Shown here piece by piece: positions 15,410 to 24,447 of a stretch of DNA of 40,634 nt. Origin of the DNA: Lacticaseibacillus yichunensis (GTDB lineage Bacteria > Bacillota > Bacilli > Lactobacillales > Lactobacillaceae); the NCBI RefSeq assembly GCF_003946405.1, contig NZ_RHOG01000025.1:1-40634 (forward strand), read 5' to 3'. How positions within the stretch are numbered: position 1 is the stretch's first letter; each line of letters opens with the position of its first letter. The notes below the pieces were generated by a model. The model did not search any database, had not been told where the DNA came from, and saw nothing but the letters and a program-made list of their open reading frames with translations. The position numbers and the translations under genes are program-made.

Positions 15410-17551
15410 TTATTTTCGAGAAATTTCTTGTTCTTGGTCATCAACGGCCAGCGTCAATGGCTCACCAGCCAAAAGCGTCACCACGGTGTTGTCATGGGTC
15501 AGCACGATGTGAAGCTGGCGGCCGCGGAAGAGCAGGTTCAGTGCAAGTGTTTGCCACTGGGCGGGCAGTCGATTGCTAATGCTTAATTGACCCTCAACCA
15601 CCTTGAGCCCGGCGAATCCATAAGCAGCGCTCATCCAGCTACCACCTAAATTTGCCATGTGGAGGCCGTCTTTGGTGTTACCCTGAAGATCCGTCAGGTC
15701 GAGCAATGCTGAATCCATGAAGTAGTGATACGCCTTTTCTGTATCGCCAAGGTTGGCTGCCAGCACTGCATAGGCGCTACGTGATAGCGACGAATCGTGG
15801 GTCGCCAGCCGCTCGTAATAGGCGTAGTCGATCTTTTTCTGTGAGACAGCCTTGTCATCAGGAAACAACATGTCGAGCATTAGCTCATCTGGTTGTTTGC
15901 TGACCTGATAGCGGTAGATCGTCAGCGGGTGATAGTGCAGCAGTAGTGGATAATGATCTGCTGGGGTGGTCGCAAACGGCCAAATCGGCTTGCTCAAGAA
16001 CGTGTCGTCTTGAGCCGTGACTCCGTTGTCCCCAGGTTCGGGAAGATAGATACCTGCTGCAATATCCTTTAACGCTTGAAGATCCGCTTCCTCAATATCC
16101 AATAAACTGCTGACGTCCAATTGCGCATAGGCACTGAGAAAATTCTCAATGTTGGCCTTCGCCATTCGGTTGGTGTAAGTATTGTTATCAACCAGAGCCG
16201 TGTACTCATCGGGGCCGGTCACATCATGAAACATGAAGACGCGACGACCATCGCGCTCACTCCAGGCGCCAAAAGAGCGCCAGAATTGAGCGGTCTCCCA
16301 TAGAATCGGCAGGCCAAACTTCTCCATGAAATCTTTGTCTTGCGTCACATCAAAGTATTGAGCCACTGCATAGGCAATATCGGCATCAATGTGATACTGC
16401 GCCGTGCCGGCCGGGAAAAAGGCGCTGGCTTCGGCGCCGTTGATCGATCGCCATGGAAATAGGCCACCTTGAGCAACGCCCATGTCGTGTGCCCGTTTGC
16501 GTGCGAGCGGCAATTGACGATAACGAAATTCCAGTAGTTTGCGCGCAATTTCCGGATGGGTATAGGTGAAGAACGGCAACATGTACATTTCAGTATCCCA
16601 GAAGAAATGGCCTTCGTAGCCCGGTCCTGAGACGCCTTTTGCCGCAATACTATACTCGCCTGTTCGGTTAGCCGACTGGGCCAATTGAAAGACGTTGAAA
16701 TGAAGGCCTTGCGCCATTTTGTCGTCGCCGGTGATGTCGATCGCCGCGGATGCCCAGAATTGGTGCCAGAAGGCCTTCGTCCGTTGCGCAACGGCAGCGT
16801 CCAGGTCAAGTGCAAAACTATCTTGTTGGGCAACTTGGACATATGCCTCAAAGTGCGCCGGTTGAGCGGGTGCCACTTTGACTGTCTGAGTCAGCCCCGC
16901 AACATTGCTGGTTTTGATGAAGCGGGTCAACTGACTCTCGGTCGTTTGAATCCGCTGCACCACGGCCGTCGCGCTACTGTCGATTATTGCGTGCTTAAGT
17001 TGCAACGGCCGGACCACCACACGGGGATCTCGTTCAATATCGGATTCTTTTTCCTGAAAAACCAGTGGTCCCTTGGTGAAGGTGATCATTCCTTCATAAG
17101 CGGTTGTCGTCAAGGTGTAGCCCAGCAAATAGGCAGTAAGATCTTGGTCAGCTTGCCCGATCAATGAGGTCGTCGTTAATTCAAGTGGGCGGTCATCATC
17201 TGGAAAGACGATCTCTGTTGTCATCGTCAGTGCGCCCGTCTGCATGTCCAACCGAACGTCTTTTATCGCGCGCGTGGCCGCAGGTTGACCGGCTTGATCG
17301 ATGATTGTCAGATGCCGCAGTGATGGTAAAGAGACAATGGTCTGGTGTTCCTTTGCGTAGCCGTGGGCCGCCTCGCCATAAATGATTGGCGAGGTCTCAA
17401 AGAACCCGTTGACCACTGTACCATCCGTTGCCAGAAGTGGGTCAGTGGCGCGGACCCCAAAGGTGCCATTCCCTTGGGAAAAAATTGTTGCGACCGTATC
17501 GGGCTCACGGTTTGCGAGGTCCTCGAGTGCGATCTGATAGGCAGTACTCAT
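15410..17551 (-). CDS. GH65 alpha-glucoside phosphorylase (713 aa type, substrate uncertain)
   Basis: A GH65 inverting phosphorylase that would split an alpha-linked disaccharide with phosphate to give beta-glucose-1-phosphate. The catalytic Glu449 lies in TGPDEY (445-450). The barrel motif GYEGHFFWDTEMYMLP (311-326) and the phosphate-site stretch THDSSLSRS near the C-terminus are present. The protein is shorter than classical maltose phosphorylases (about 750-770), mainly in the N-terminal domain, and the segment AGTAQYHIDADIAYA (381-395) reminds me of the E. coli YcjT (kojibiose phosphorylase) group. That comparison is from memory and moderate. It lies between a LacI gene and pgmB with gaps of 17-18 nt. 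Confidence 0.88.
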   Translation of the reverse strand: MSTAYQIALEDLANREPDTVATIFSQGNGTFGVRATDPLLATDGTVVNGFFETSPIIYGEAAHGYAKEHQTIVSLPSLRHLTIIDQAGQPAATRAIKDVRLDMQTGALTMTTEIVFPDDDRPLELTTTSLIGQADQDLTAYLLGYTLTTTAYEGMITFTKGPLVFQEKESDIERDPRVVVRPLQLKHAIIDSSATAVVQRIQTTESQLTRFIKTSNVAGLTQTVKVAPAQPAHFEAYVQVAQQDSFALDLDAAVAQRTKAFWHQFWASAAIDITGDDKMAQGLHFNVFQLAQSANRTGEYSIAAKGVSGPGYEGHFFWDTEMYMLPFFTYTHPEIARKLLEFRYRQLPLARKRAHDMGVAQGGLFPWRSINGAEASAFFPAGTAQYHIDADIAYAVAQYFDVTQDKDFMEKFGLPILWETAQFWRSFGAWSERDGRRVFMFHDVTGPDEYTALVDNNTYTNRMAKANIENFLSAYAQLDVSSLLDIEEADLQALKDIAAGIYLPEPGDNGVTAQDDTFLSKPIWPFATTPADHYPLLLHYHPLTIYRYQVSKQPDELMLDMLFPDDKAVSQKKIDYAYYERLATHDSSLSRSAYAVLAANLGDTEKAYHYFMDSALLDLTDLQGNTKDGLHMANLGGSWMSAAYGFAGLKVVEGQLSISNRLPAQWQTLALNLLFRGRQLHIVLTHDNTVVTLLAGEPLTLAVDDQEQEISRK

Positions 17552-17569
17552 ACTGTCACTTCCTCATGA

Positions 17570-18595
17570 TTACTTGTCAGGAAATACGCCAGTGCTTTCG
17601 CGCTGAATAAATTTATGTGGAGAAAAGATATGGTGCATATTTGGTGCCACTTTGCCATTCAAGAGTTTATCGACCAGCTGGGCGGCCATACCGCCAATCT
17701 TCTCCATATGCTGATCGATGGTGCTGATTGTTGGCTGAGAATATTCCGTGATAGCGATGTTATCAAAGCCAACCACTTCACAGTCTTCTGGGACGCGGCA
17801 ATGAGCCGCTTTGAGAGCAGTCATGACTCCCATTGCCATCGCATCACTGGCACAGATCACGGCATCGATCTCCCGACCGCTTGCCAGCGCCTTTTGCATG
17901 GCGGCTTCAGCCTTGTCGATGTCAAAATCCGCGTACATGATTGCGTCATCAGATAAGGTCAGACCCGCATCGTGCATTGCCTCGCGAAACCCTTTTTCGC
18001 GAAGATTGCTGACCTGAGCAGACGGAATCCCGTTCATCATGACAGGATGGGACTTACCGTGTCTGAGAATCGCCTGGGTCGCTTCCTTTTCAGCGGCCAC
18101 ATTATCCACAGAAATAGAGACTGTGTTGGCGCCGGGTATTTCCAGGTCGATCATTACGACCGGCGTTTGGCTCTCGGAGATCTGCTTGATGTAAGGGTCA
18201 TCGATGTGAAGTCCCTGCACCACGGCACCGGCGACGTTGCGTTCCATGCAGAACTGATCAAATGTTTTTTCGTGCTGCAGCTTTGTCGTTGTTGGGTAAA
18301 GAACAAATTGCATGGCGTGCGTTTCGCAATAGTTGTAAACACCCAGAATCGTTTGCATTGAGACGCCATCAAAGCGTGAGGCAACCAGATCGTTCAAGAT
18401 CAGCGCAACCGTTTTCAACGATTTCGAAGATAAAGTGCGTGCGGCGATGTTGGGGGTATACCCCAACTTGGCCGCGACCTCATACACTTTTTTTCGCGTG
18501 TGTTCGCTAATATCTGGGTACCCGTTAAATACACGGGAGACGGTGCTTGACGTCACCCCGGCCGCCTTTGCGACATCATAGATCTTCACTGCCAT
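17570..18595 (-). CDS. LacI/GalR-family regulator (sugar locus 2)
   Basis: A 341-residue LacI-type regulator. Helix-turn-helix at about 4-24 (IYDVAKAAGVTSSTVSRVFN), hinge TPNIAARTLSSKS, and an effector-binding domain with the motif VVGFDNIAITEYSQPTISTID. The recognition helix differs from that of the other LacI protein in this window (TSSTVSRV against SISTVSYA), which fits the two different operator types seen. The gene is inside the locus, downstream of a hairpin terminator that follows the permease genes, so its own expression may depend on readthrough. A G-rich site precedes the ATG. Probable targets are the GAAAACGTTTTC-type sites at 24911-24926 and 24134-24145; this is an inference. Confidence 0.9.
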   Translation of the reverse strand: MAVKIYDVAKAAGVTSSTVSRVFNGYPDISEHTRKKVYEVAAKLGYTPNIAARTLSSKSLKTVALILNDLVASRFDGVSMQTILGVYNYCETHAMQFVLYPTTTKLQHEKTFDQFCMERNVAGAVVQGLHIDDPYIKQISESQTPVVMIDLEIPGANTVSISVDNVAAEKEATQAILRHGKSHPVMMNGIPSAQVSNLREKGFREAMHDAGLTLSDDAIMYADFDIDKAEAAMQKALASGREIDAVICASDAMAMGVMTALKAAHCRVPEDCEVVGFDNIAITEYSQPTISTIDQHMEKIGGMAAQLVDKLLNGKVAPNMHHIFSPHKFIQRESTGVFPDK

Positions 18596-18622
18596 TTGTC
18601 ATTACCCCCATCTACAAAGAAA

Positions 18623-18646
18623 ACCGGAACGAGAATCTGTTCCGGT
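18623..18646 (-). terminator. Terminator between permease and LacI genes
   Basis: Perfect arms ACCGGAAC (18623-18630) and GTTCCGGT (18639-18646) with an 8-nt loop, followed on the minus strand by TTTCTTTG. It lies just after the permease stop at 18658 and about 30 nt before the LacI start. It would reduce transcription of the downstream LacI-GH65-pgmB-gtfA genes relative to the importer. Confidence 0.72.
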
Positions 18647-18657
18647 CTCTGGTCGTA

Positions 18658-19485
18658 TCACTTCTCATTGTCCATTCTAATCCCCTGAAGGAAGAACTTG
18701 TTAAAGATAATATACAGAATTACGATCGGCAATATTGAGATGATACTTGCTGCCATGGTGTGATCCCAGCGGACGCCGGCCTGTTGGTTGGTGAACGACT
18801 GCAGCCCTAGGGTCAAGGTGTACTTGCTCGGTGTTGTGATATACAGCATCGGCTGCATGAAGTTGTTCCAAAAGCCCATGAAGGTGAAGATTGCTTGTGT
18901 CGCGATCGACGGACGAGCCAGTGGGAACACAATGCGGAAGAACACTTGCACACGACTCAAACCGTCGATGCTGGCCGCCTCTTCCACGTCTTTAGGGAAG
19001 GACAGGAAGAATTGGCGCATCATGAAGATGTTGCCGATGTTGATCGCAGACGGCAAGATCAAGGACTGATAGGTGTCGAGCATCCCCAAGTTCATCAAGA
19101 TCAAGTAGTTAGGAATAAGCAGGACCTGCGCCGGAATCATCATCAGCGAGAGAAACGCGTAGTAGATGCGTTCACGGCCAGGAAATTGCAAACGTGCCAG
19201 CGCATAACCTGCCATGGTGTTCAAGAAGATGTTGATCACGGTCCCGAGTACCGAGACAATGACCGAGTTCAGGAACCAACGCGGGAAAAGCGCGGAAGAA
19301 CTAAACATGTACTTATAATTGTCGAGCGTGAACGCCTTTGGTATCAAACTCATGTTGCCACTGACGATCACTTTCAACGGTTCAAACGATGCTGACAGCG
19401 CCCACAAGAACGGATAAAGGGTGATCAGCGCGTAGATCGTCATGACGATATAAAGGATCGTCCGACCGATATGACCTTTTTTCAC
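18658..19485 (-). CDS. Sugar ABC transporter permease, MalG type (locus 2)
   Basis: A 275-residue permease with about six transmembrane segments and the EAA loop DVEEAASIDGLSRVQVFFRIVFPLARP. The end is at FFLQGIRMDNEK, typical of MalG/MsmG-like subunits. The start is GTG at 19485, with AAGGGGG about 8 nt upstream. It forms a heterodimer with the permease encoded 13 nt upstream and receives sugar from the lipoprotein encoded by the gene before that. There is no ATPase gene in the cluster. Confidence 0.93.
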   Translation of the reverse strand: MKKGHIGRTILYIVMTIYALITLYPFLWALSASFEPLKVIVSGNMSLIPKAFTLDNYKYMFSSSALFPRWFLNSVIVSVLGTVINIFLNTMAGYALARLQFPGRERIYYAFLSLMMIPAQVLLIPNYLILMNLGMLDTYQSLILPSAINIGNIFMMRQFFLSFPKDVEEAASIDGLSRVQVFFRIVFPLARPSIATQAIFTFMGFWNNFMQPMLYITTPSKYTLTLGLQSFTNQQAGVRWDHTMAASIISILPIVILYIIFNKFFLQGIRMDNEK

Positions 19486-19498
19486 TGTTCAAGCCCCC

Positions 19499-20443
19499 TT
19501 ACATATCCTTCAAGCCGTTGCCGCCATTCAGCTTTTCAGCCAATCTGGAAACAATGTAGATCACAACAGCCAAGAAGATTGCCAGCGCACAGGCATAACC
19601 CATGGTGTTCATTTGACCGAAAGCGTATTGGTAGACCATCAGCGCGACCGTCAAAGTCGAGTTGTCTGGGCCACCTGACCCGTTCGAGAAAATGTACGCC
19701 TGGTCAAACATCTGGAAGGTCCCAATGATCCCCATCAACAGAACATAAGTGGTGATTGGTCGCAGATATGGCACTGTGATGTGAACTAATTTCTGCCAGG
19801 ACGAGGCGCCATCCATTTCCGCCGCTTCATACAGTGAATCAGGCAGATCCACCAACGAGGCCAGATAGACAGTCATAAAGTTTGGTACTGTCGACCAGAT
19901 ATTCATGACCATGATGACTTTCAACGCGTATTGTGGCTCCTGCAGGAAGTTGATTGGATCTTTGTACAATCCGATGCCTGTGAGGAATCCATTAATTGGC
20001 CCGTTGATGTTGAAGATAAACATGAAGATCAGGGTCAATGCCGCACTAGAAGTCAGCGTTGGCAGGAAATAGATCAAGCGAAACATTTTCTTGAAGCGAA
20101 TGTTCTTGTTGCTGAGGGCGTATGCGATCAGCAAGGCGAAAAACGTTTGCGTCGGCACAACGACCAGCGAGAATAAGGCTGTGTTCTTCAGCGCCGTCAG
20201 CGCGATACCGTCAGAAAAAATATTGGTGTAGTTCTGCAGTCCCCGGAACTCGTACGTCTCACTGTACATGTTGACTTTGTTGAACGACATGTATAGCGCG
20301 AAGACGATTGCGGCAACAAAGAAGACCAAAACGATGATCGCGGCTGGGAGCAGGAACGCATAGGCCTGGACGGCTTCAGATTGACTGCGGTTCAAGTGGA
20401 ACCGTTTCTTCTTTGGCGTATTTACTGGTGCTTCCATACTCAT
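19499..20443 (-). CDS. Sugar ABC transporter permease, MalF type (locus 2)
   Basis: A permease of 312-314 residues. A basic cytoplasmic N-terminus (PKKKRFHLNRSQSEAVQAY) is followed by six hydrophobic segments and the EAA loop SLYEAAEMDGASSWQKLVHITVP. Two start codons are possible: ATG at 20443, only 3 nt from GGAGGT, or ATG at 20437, 9 nt from it; the second has the better spacing and changes only two residues. It pairs with the downstream MalG-type permease. Confidence 0.93.
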   Translation of the reverse strand: MSMEAPVNTPKKKRFHLNRSQSEAVQAYAFLLPAAIIVLVFFVAAIVFALYMSFNKVNMYSETYEFRGLQNYTNIFSDGIALTALKNTALFSLVVVPTQTFFALLIAYALSNKNIRFKKMFRLIYFLPTLTSSAALTLIFMFIFNINGPINGFLTGIGLYKDPINFLQEPQYALKVIMVMNIWSTVPNFMTVYLASLVDLPDSLYEAAEMDGASSWQKLVHITVPYLRPITTYVLLMGIIGTFQMFDQAYIFSNGSGGPDNSTLTVALMVYQYAFGQMNTMGYACALAIFLAVVIYIVSRLAEKLNGGNGLKDM

Positions 20444-20471
20444 TGCACCTCCCCAGTGCGTTTGTTAAGGC

Positions 20472-21746
20472 CTATTTTGCTTTAGCGATCGCGGCGTTTG
20501 CCTGGTCGTCAGCACTCTTCATGGCCGACTTCAAGGTCGTCTTGCCTGCCAGACCATTTGCAACAAAGTTCTGGTAGGAGGTATTAACGGTGACAAGTGT
20601 GGTGCCGTCCTGCCAAACAGTGGAATAAGCGTTGGCATCCAGATGAACCTTCAGGGAAGCATCAGAGGTCAGATCCGCTGCTTTCGCGACATCTGGGCGA
20701 CTTGGCAAGGTTCCGGTGGTGGTGATGTACTTCTTCATGACATTCTTGGAGGTCACATACTTGATCCAAGCAGTAGCCAGTGGCTTAACTTTGGAGTTGG
20801 CGTATTCGCCCCAACCAACGGTGAAGATCATCCCGCCTTGCTTGCCTTCATAGCTAAGCATTGGCAAAACAGTGAAGTTGGTCTTGTATTGCTGCTTTTG
20901 TACTTCGTAGGTCCAGTTGCCTTCTTCCATCATAGCAACTTTACCAGCACCAAAGGCAGTCCCGTTATCGCCCTGGCCAATGCCCTTAGGCGTTACAGCT
21001 GCACCTGTCGCAACGAGGTCTTTGTAGAGTTGCAAGTTTTTAAGAACCGCATCACTGGACAAGTTGGCGTCGCCGTTGCTCTTGATTGGCTTGCCACCAT
21101 TGCGTTCGAGGATATAGAGGTTGCGTGCCAGATCCTGGTTATAGCTCCAAGCTTTCACCTTGTTCTTGCCGTATGCCTTATCAAGCTTTGCTTGGAACCC
21201 AGGCAACCATTTGAGGAGGTCTTCATAAGACTTTGGAATGCTGTCGATCGAAACGCCGACTTTCTTGAACATGTCGTTGTTGACGTAGAGTGCCAGCGTC
21301 GAGGTATCCTTGGGCACACCATACAACTTGCCATCAGTGGTGTAAGCCTTTGTTAGGGCAGGATAGAAGTTGCTTTCGCCGACATCTTTCTTATTCAACT
21401 CTTGCAAGACACCTTGCTTCTGGAAGAATGGATACATGGAGGAGTCCATGTACCAAACATCAGGTGCGCGATGTCCTGCCAGGTCTGCCTGAATCTGAGT
21501 ATTGAAGTCGGTATAAACTTTTTCAGTCACCTTCGCCCCGGTCTTCTTTTCAAAGCCGCTGATCAGGTCGTTCATACCTTTCTTTTCGTTATCGTTACCG
21601 ATCCAGACCCCAATCTTCAAGTTCTGTCCCTTGAAGTTGGTCGAGTCACTGCTGCTTGAGTTTGACTTGTTGCCGCATGCTGCAAGTGTCAATACTGCGG
21701 CGACGGTCGCGCCGATCGATAAGAGCCGTTTTCCAAATTTCTTCAT
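20472..21746 (-). CDS. Lipoprotein sugar-binding protein of ABC importer (locus 2)
   Basis: A 424-residue extracellular binding protein of the family-1 (maltose/multiple sugar) type. The signal peptide ends in LTLAAC, so Cys24 is the predicted lipid anchor, followed by a Ser-rich linker. Internal motifs such as APDVWYMDSS, TAFGAGKVAMMEEGNWTYEVQ and GTLPSRPDVAK are typical of MalE/MsmE-like proteins. It is encoded between a GH65 phosphorylase gene (18-nt gap) and the two permease genes, so the ligand is probably the disaccharide that the phosphorylase cleaves. GGGGGG precedes the start. Confidence 0.92.
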   Translation of the reverse strand: MKKFGKRLLSIGATVAAVLTLAACGNKSNSSSSDSTNFKGQNLKIGVWIGNDNEKKGMNDLISGFEKKTGAKVTEKVYTDFNTQIQADLAGHRAPDVWYMDSSMYPFFQKQGVLQELNKKDVGESNFYPALTKAYTTDGKLYGVPKDTSTLALYVNNDMFKKVGVSIDSIPKSYEDLLKWLPGFQAKLDKAYGKNKVKAWSYNQDLARNLYILERNGGKPIKSNGDANLSSDAVLKNLQLYKDLVATGAAVTPKGIGQGDNGTAFGAGKVAMMEEGNWTYEVQKQQYKTNFTVLPMLSYEGKQGGMIFTVGWGEYANSKVKPLATAWIKYVTSKNVMKKYITTTGTLPSRPDVAKAADLTSDASLKVHLDANAYSTVWQDGTTLVTVNTSYQNFVANGLAGKTTLKSAMKSADDQANAAIAKAK

Positions 21747-21763
21747 GGTGTTTCCCCCCTGGC

Positions 21764-24097
21764 TTATGCCAATTTGATAACTAACTCGTCATGCCCTGAA
21801 ACAGTGTAGGATCCCCCGACAGAATCCAGCTGAATATCAGCCGTTCCTGTCAAATTCTTGATCTTTAGCGCATCGTGAGTCTCGGTGATCGCGAGTTTTT
21901 GCTGATGCCACCAAATTTGAAACGATAATTCATGCCAAGCATCTGGCAGGTTCGGCACGATACGCAGATTGCCATCGAGATAACGAACGCCGCCAAATCC
22001 AAAGACCGTCATGGACCAAATGCCACCGATCGAGGCAGCGTGAATCCCTTCATCACTACTGCTCATGTTCGTTCCCATATCGATGTCACGGGCCCGCTGA
22101 TAGAAGTCATAAGCCATCTTCTTATCGCCGAGGTCAGCGGCAAAGATTGTGTGGGTCAATAGCGAAAGCGAGGAATCGTGAGTCGTTTTTGGCTCGTAGT
22201 ATTCCCAGTTTTTCAGCTTGACGTCTTTGGAGAAATGCTTTTCAAACAAGAACAGAAGCAAGATGACATCCGCTTGTTTGGTGACCTGCATCTGGTCGAC
22301 CTGATCCAGGTTGAAATGGTCAAACAGACTGCCAACTTTGCCATTCACCGTGTATGGTGCCAGGTCGATCAGCTTTTTACTCAGATAGTCATCGTCTTGA
22401 GGGATGACATCATTTGCGTTCGGCTCAGGCAAGTATAACTTGTCAATTTTTTCGCTGACTTCCTGTTCTAGCTGGTCGAGGTTCAACCGGTCATCCAACC
22501 GCGTGTATTCCGCCGGAGCGGTGTCACGCAACTTTTTGATCAGGTCCAGACCCAGTTGCATGTTCCACTTGGCCATGTGGTTGGTGAAGGCGTTATTGTT
22601 GGCGTGCTCCTTGTACTCGTCCGGACCGATCACGTCCAAAATCTCGTACTGGTGCTTGTCTTCATTCCAGTCCAGTCGGCTCGCCCAGAAACGTGCGGTA
22701 TCGAGAATAACTTCGTGGCCCATCGTTTCAGCAAATTCCTGATCGCCTGTCGCCTGAATGTACTCGTTGATGCCATACGCCACATCTGCCGTGATGTGCT
22801 GTTCAATAAAGCCCGACCAGATCTTAGTCGCTTTGCCGGTGACGATATCAGTCGCCCCCCAGACTGGCGTGGACTCGCCATCATCGATCCAAGCAGACTC
22901 CCATGGATATTGCGCCCCATGATAGCCATTATCTGAAGCCTTTCGCCGTGCCCCGCCAAGGCTCAGGAACCGATATGTTTCAAGCTTCTTGGCCACTTCT
23001 GGGTAGGTGAAGATATAATACGGAAGCATGAAGATCTCGGTATCCCAGAAGGTGTGGCCCTTGTAGCCTTCCCCTGAAAGACCCTTTGCCCCGATGTTCA
23101 TTCGCGGATCATGCGCTGGTGTCATCACTGCCAGATGATAACGGGCAAAATTGATGGCCAACGCATCACGGCTCTCGTCGGCGTCGATCGTGATCGGCAT
23201 CGCATCCCAGATCTTGTCTGCCCAGGCTTGAGCACTTTCTTTCTGTAAAGCTTCATAGCTGAAAGGCTTCAGTGCCTCTGCGGTTTCAAGTCCTTGCGCT
23301 TGAAGACTGCTGCGATCTTTGTAGATAACATCGATGTCCCGCGACGTGTATACATTGGTGATATTAGTGAAGACAAAGGGATGGCCGGCTTCGACGTCGG
23401 CGGTGTAGGTCGACATCAGCTGCCGCCGCAACATCTCTGTTTTTGTTTTGCCCATCGTCACACCCTCGGTCGAGAACCGATGCTCGGATGTCAGGACAAA
23501 ATAGATCTCGGACTGATCTGTCTTTGCGCTCAGCTGAAGGACTTGGCCTGGGTAAAGGCGTTTAACGTCATCATTGAAATGCTGAGTCCCATTATTAGTC
23601 ATCTGACCATCGATGCCGGCGGTCAACCGAATGCTTGCGTTAGCCGCGACTGGTGTGATCGAAATGCGCTCCGCGAGAACATGACGCTGTTTGAATGAAA
23701 CGAAACGAGAGGATTGGAACCGATATTGCTTCCCCGCATATGTCCATATAAAGCGCCGGGTCAGCTCACCAGTTCTGACATTCAATGTTCGGTCATACTC
23801 GCTGACCTCACCCTGGTTCAGATCGAGCTGTTGGCCATCAAGGATGACTGTAACGGCAAAGACATCTGGGATGTTGGGCAGTTCCGTAACCTCATCTTGA
23901 TCGAACCGGTCAAATGTCCCGGCGATGAATGTGTCACGTTTTTCCCCGACATACCGTTCTTCGGTGGCGGCACGGGCGCCCAAGTACCCATTACCTAATG
24001 CGAAGATCGTCTCGTACTTACCTAAAAACCGCGGATCAAACGTTGCTTCTGAAATGCGCCAAGGATCGTCCTTGGGGTACCTAATTGTTGTCTCCAT
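21764..24097 (-). CDS. GH65 alpha-glucoside phosphorylase (777 aa type, substrate uncertain)
   Basis: A full-length GH65 enzyme: N-terminal beta-sandwich (LGNGYLGARAATEE at 34-47), helical barrel with GEGYKGHTFWDTEIFMLPYY (342-361), and catalytic Glu494 in VIGPDEYKEHANNNAFTNHM. THDSSLSLL near the C-terminus forms the phosphate site. It would release beta-glucose-1-phosphate from an alpha-linked disaccharide. The N-terminal region does not look like classical maltose phosphorylase; trehalose, nigerose or kojibiose types are possible and I cannot decide. It directly precedes the binding-protein gene, so it is probably the main enzyme for the imported sugar. The start has TGGAG 7 nt upstream. 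Confidence 0.9.
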   Translation of the reverse strand: METTIRYPKDDPWRISEATFDPRFLGKYETIFALGNGYLGARAATEERYVGEKRDTFIAGTFDRFDQDEVTELPNIPDVFAVTVILDGQQLDLNQGEVSEYDRTLNVRTGELTRRFIWTYAGKQYRFQSSRFVSFKQRHVLAERISITPVAANASIRLTAGIDGQMTNNGTQHFNDDVKRLYPGQVLQLSAKTDQSEIYFVLTSEHRFSTEGVTMGKTKTEMLRRQLMSTYTADVEAGHPFVFTNITNVYTSRDIDVIYKDRSSLQAQGLETAEALKPFSYEALQKESAQAWADKIWDAMPITIDADESRDALAINFARYHLAVMTPAHDPRMNIGAKGLSGEGYKGHTFWDTEIFMLPYYIFTYPEVAKKLETYRFLSLGGARRKASDNGYHGAQYPWESAWIDDGESTPVWGATDIVTGKATKIWSGFIEQHITADVAYGINEYIQATGDQEFAETMGHEVILDTARFWASRLDWNEDKHQYEILDVIGPDEYKEHANNNAFTNHMAKWNMQLGLDLIKKLRDTAPAEYTRLDDRLNLDQLEQEVSEKIDKLYLPEPNANDVIPQDDDYLSKKLIDLAPYTVNGKVGSLFDHFNLDQVDQMQVTKQADVILLLFLFEKHFSKDVKLKNWEYYEPKTTHDSSLSLLTHTIFAADLGDKKMAYDFYQRARDIDMGTNMSSSDEGIHAASIGGIWSMTVFGFGGVRYLDGNLRIVPNLPDAWHELSFQIWWHQQKLAITETHDALKIKNLTGTADIQLDSVGGSYTVSGHDELVIKLA

Positions 24098-24118
24098 TGC
24101 TTAACTCCATCCAATTAA

Positions 24119-24147
24119 ATTGTAATCGCTAACAAAAACGTTTTCGA
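24119..24147 (-). promoter_or_regulatory. Operator and probable promoter for GH65-ABC genes of locus 2
   Basis: AAAAACGTTTTC (24134-24145) is an 11-of-12 match to the palindrome GAAAACGTTTTC found perfectly at 24913-24924. A -10 TACAAT (24119-24124, minus strand) lies just downstream; a weak -35 TCGAAA (24142-24147) is 17 bp away. A LacI-type repressor bound here would cover the promoter. Confidence 0.6.
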
Positions 24148-24162
24148 AACTGGCAAAAAAAT

Positions 24163-24447
24163 TTAGCGCCCATAGAAGTAATGATTCGACCGAAATGCCA
24201 AGATTCCTGCCCCTGCCAACCAGGTCGCGAGCACAAGTACAACCTGAACGTGCAAGATCAGTGCCAAGATCAACAGCGGAACCGCATACCAGCAATACCA
24301 CTTGATCAAAGACTTAGGGTCGTAATTCTCCCGAAAATGCCAGGCCAGCCAAGCCGCAAAGACAACCGTAATGAATACGATCGCAAGCAGTGGACCGGTT
24401 GGAATATTCGACAACGGGCTAGAGGTGATCGCCTTATTTTGTTTCAT
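24163..24447 (-). CDS. Small membrane protein, unknown function
   Basis: A 94-residue protein starting at ATG 24447 (MKQNKAITSS), chosen because GGGAGGT lies 6 nt upstream; a longer in-frame start at 24480 lacks this. It has hydrophobic segments at about residues 18-37 and 52-83 and a short polar end (FRSNHYFYGR). I do not recognise a family. The start lies inside the end of the RDD gene (14-nt overlap), so the two are translationally linked. It may belong to a membrane complex with the RDD protein. Confidence 0.7.
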   Translation of the reverse strand: MKQNKAITSSPLSNIPTGPLLAIVFITVVFAAWLAWHFRENYDPKSLIKWYCWYAVPLLILALILHVQVVLVLATWLAGAGILAFRSNHYFYGR

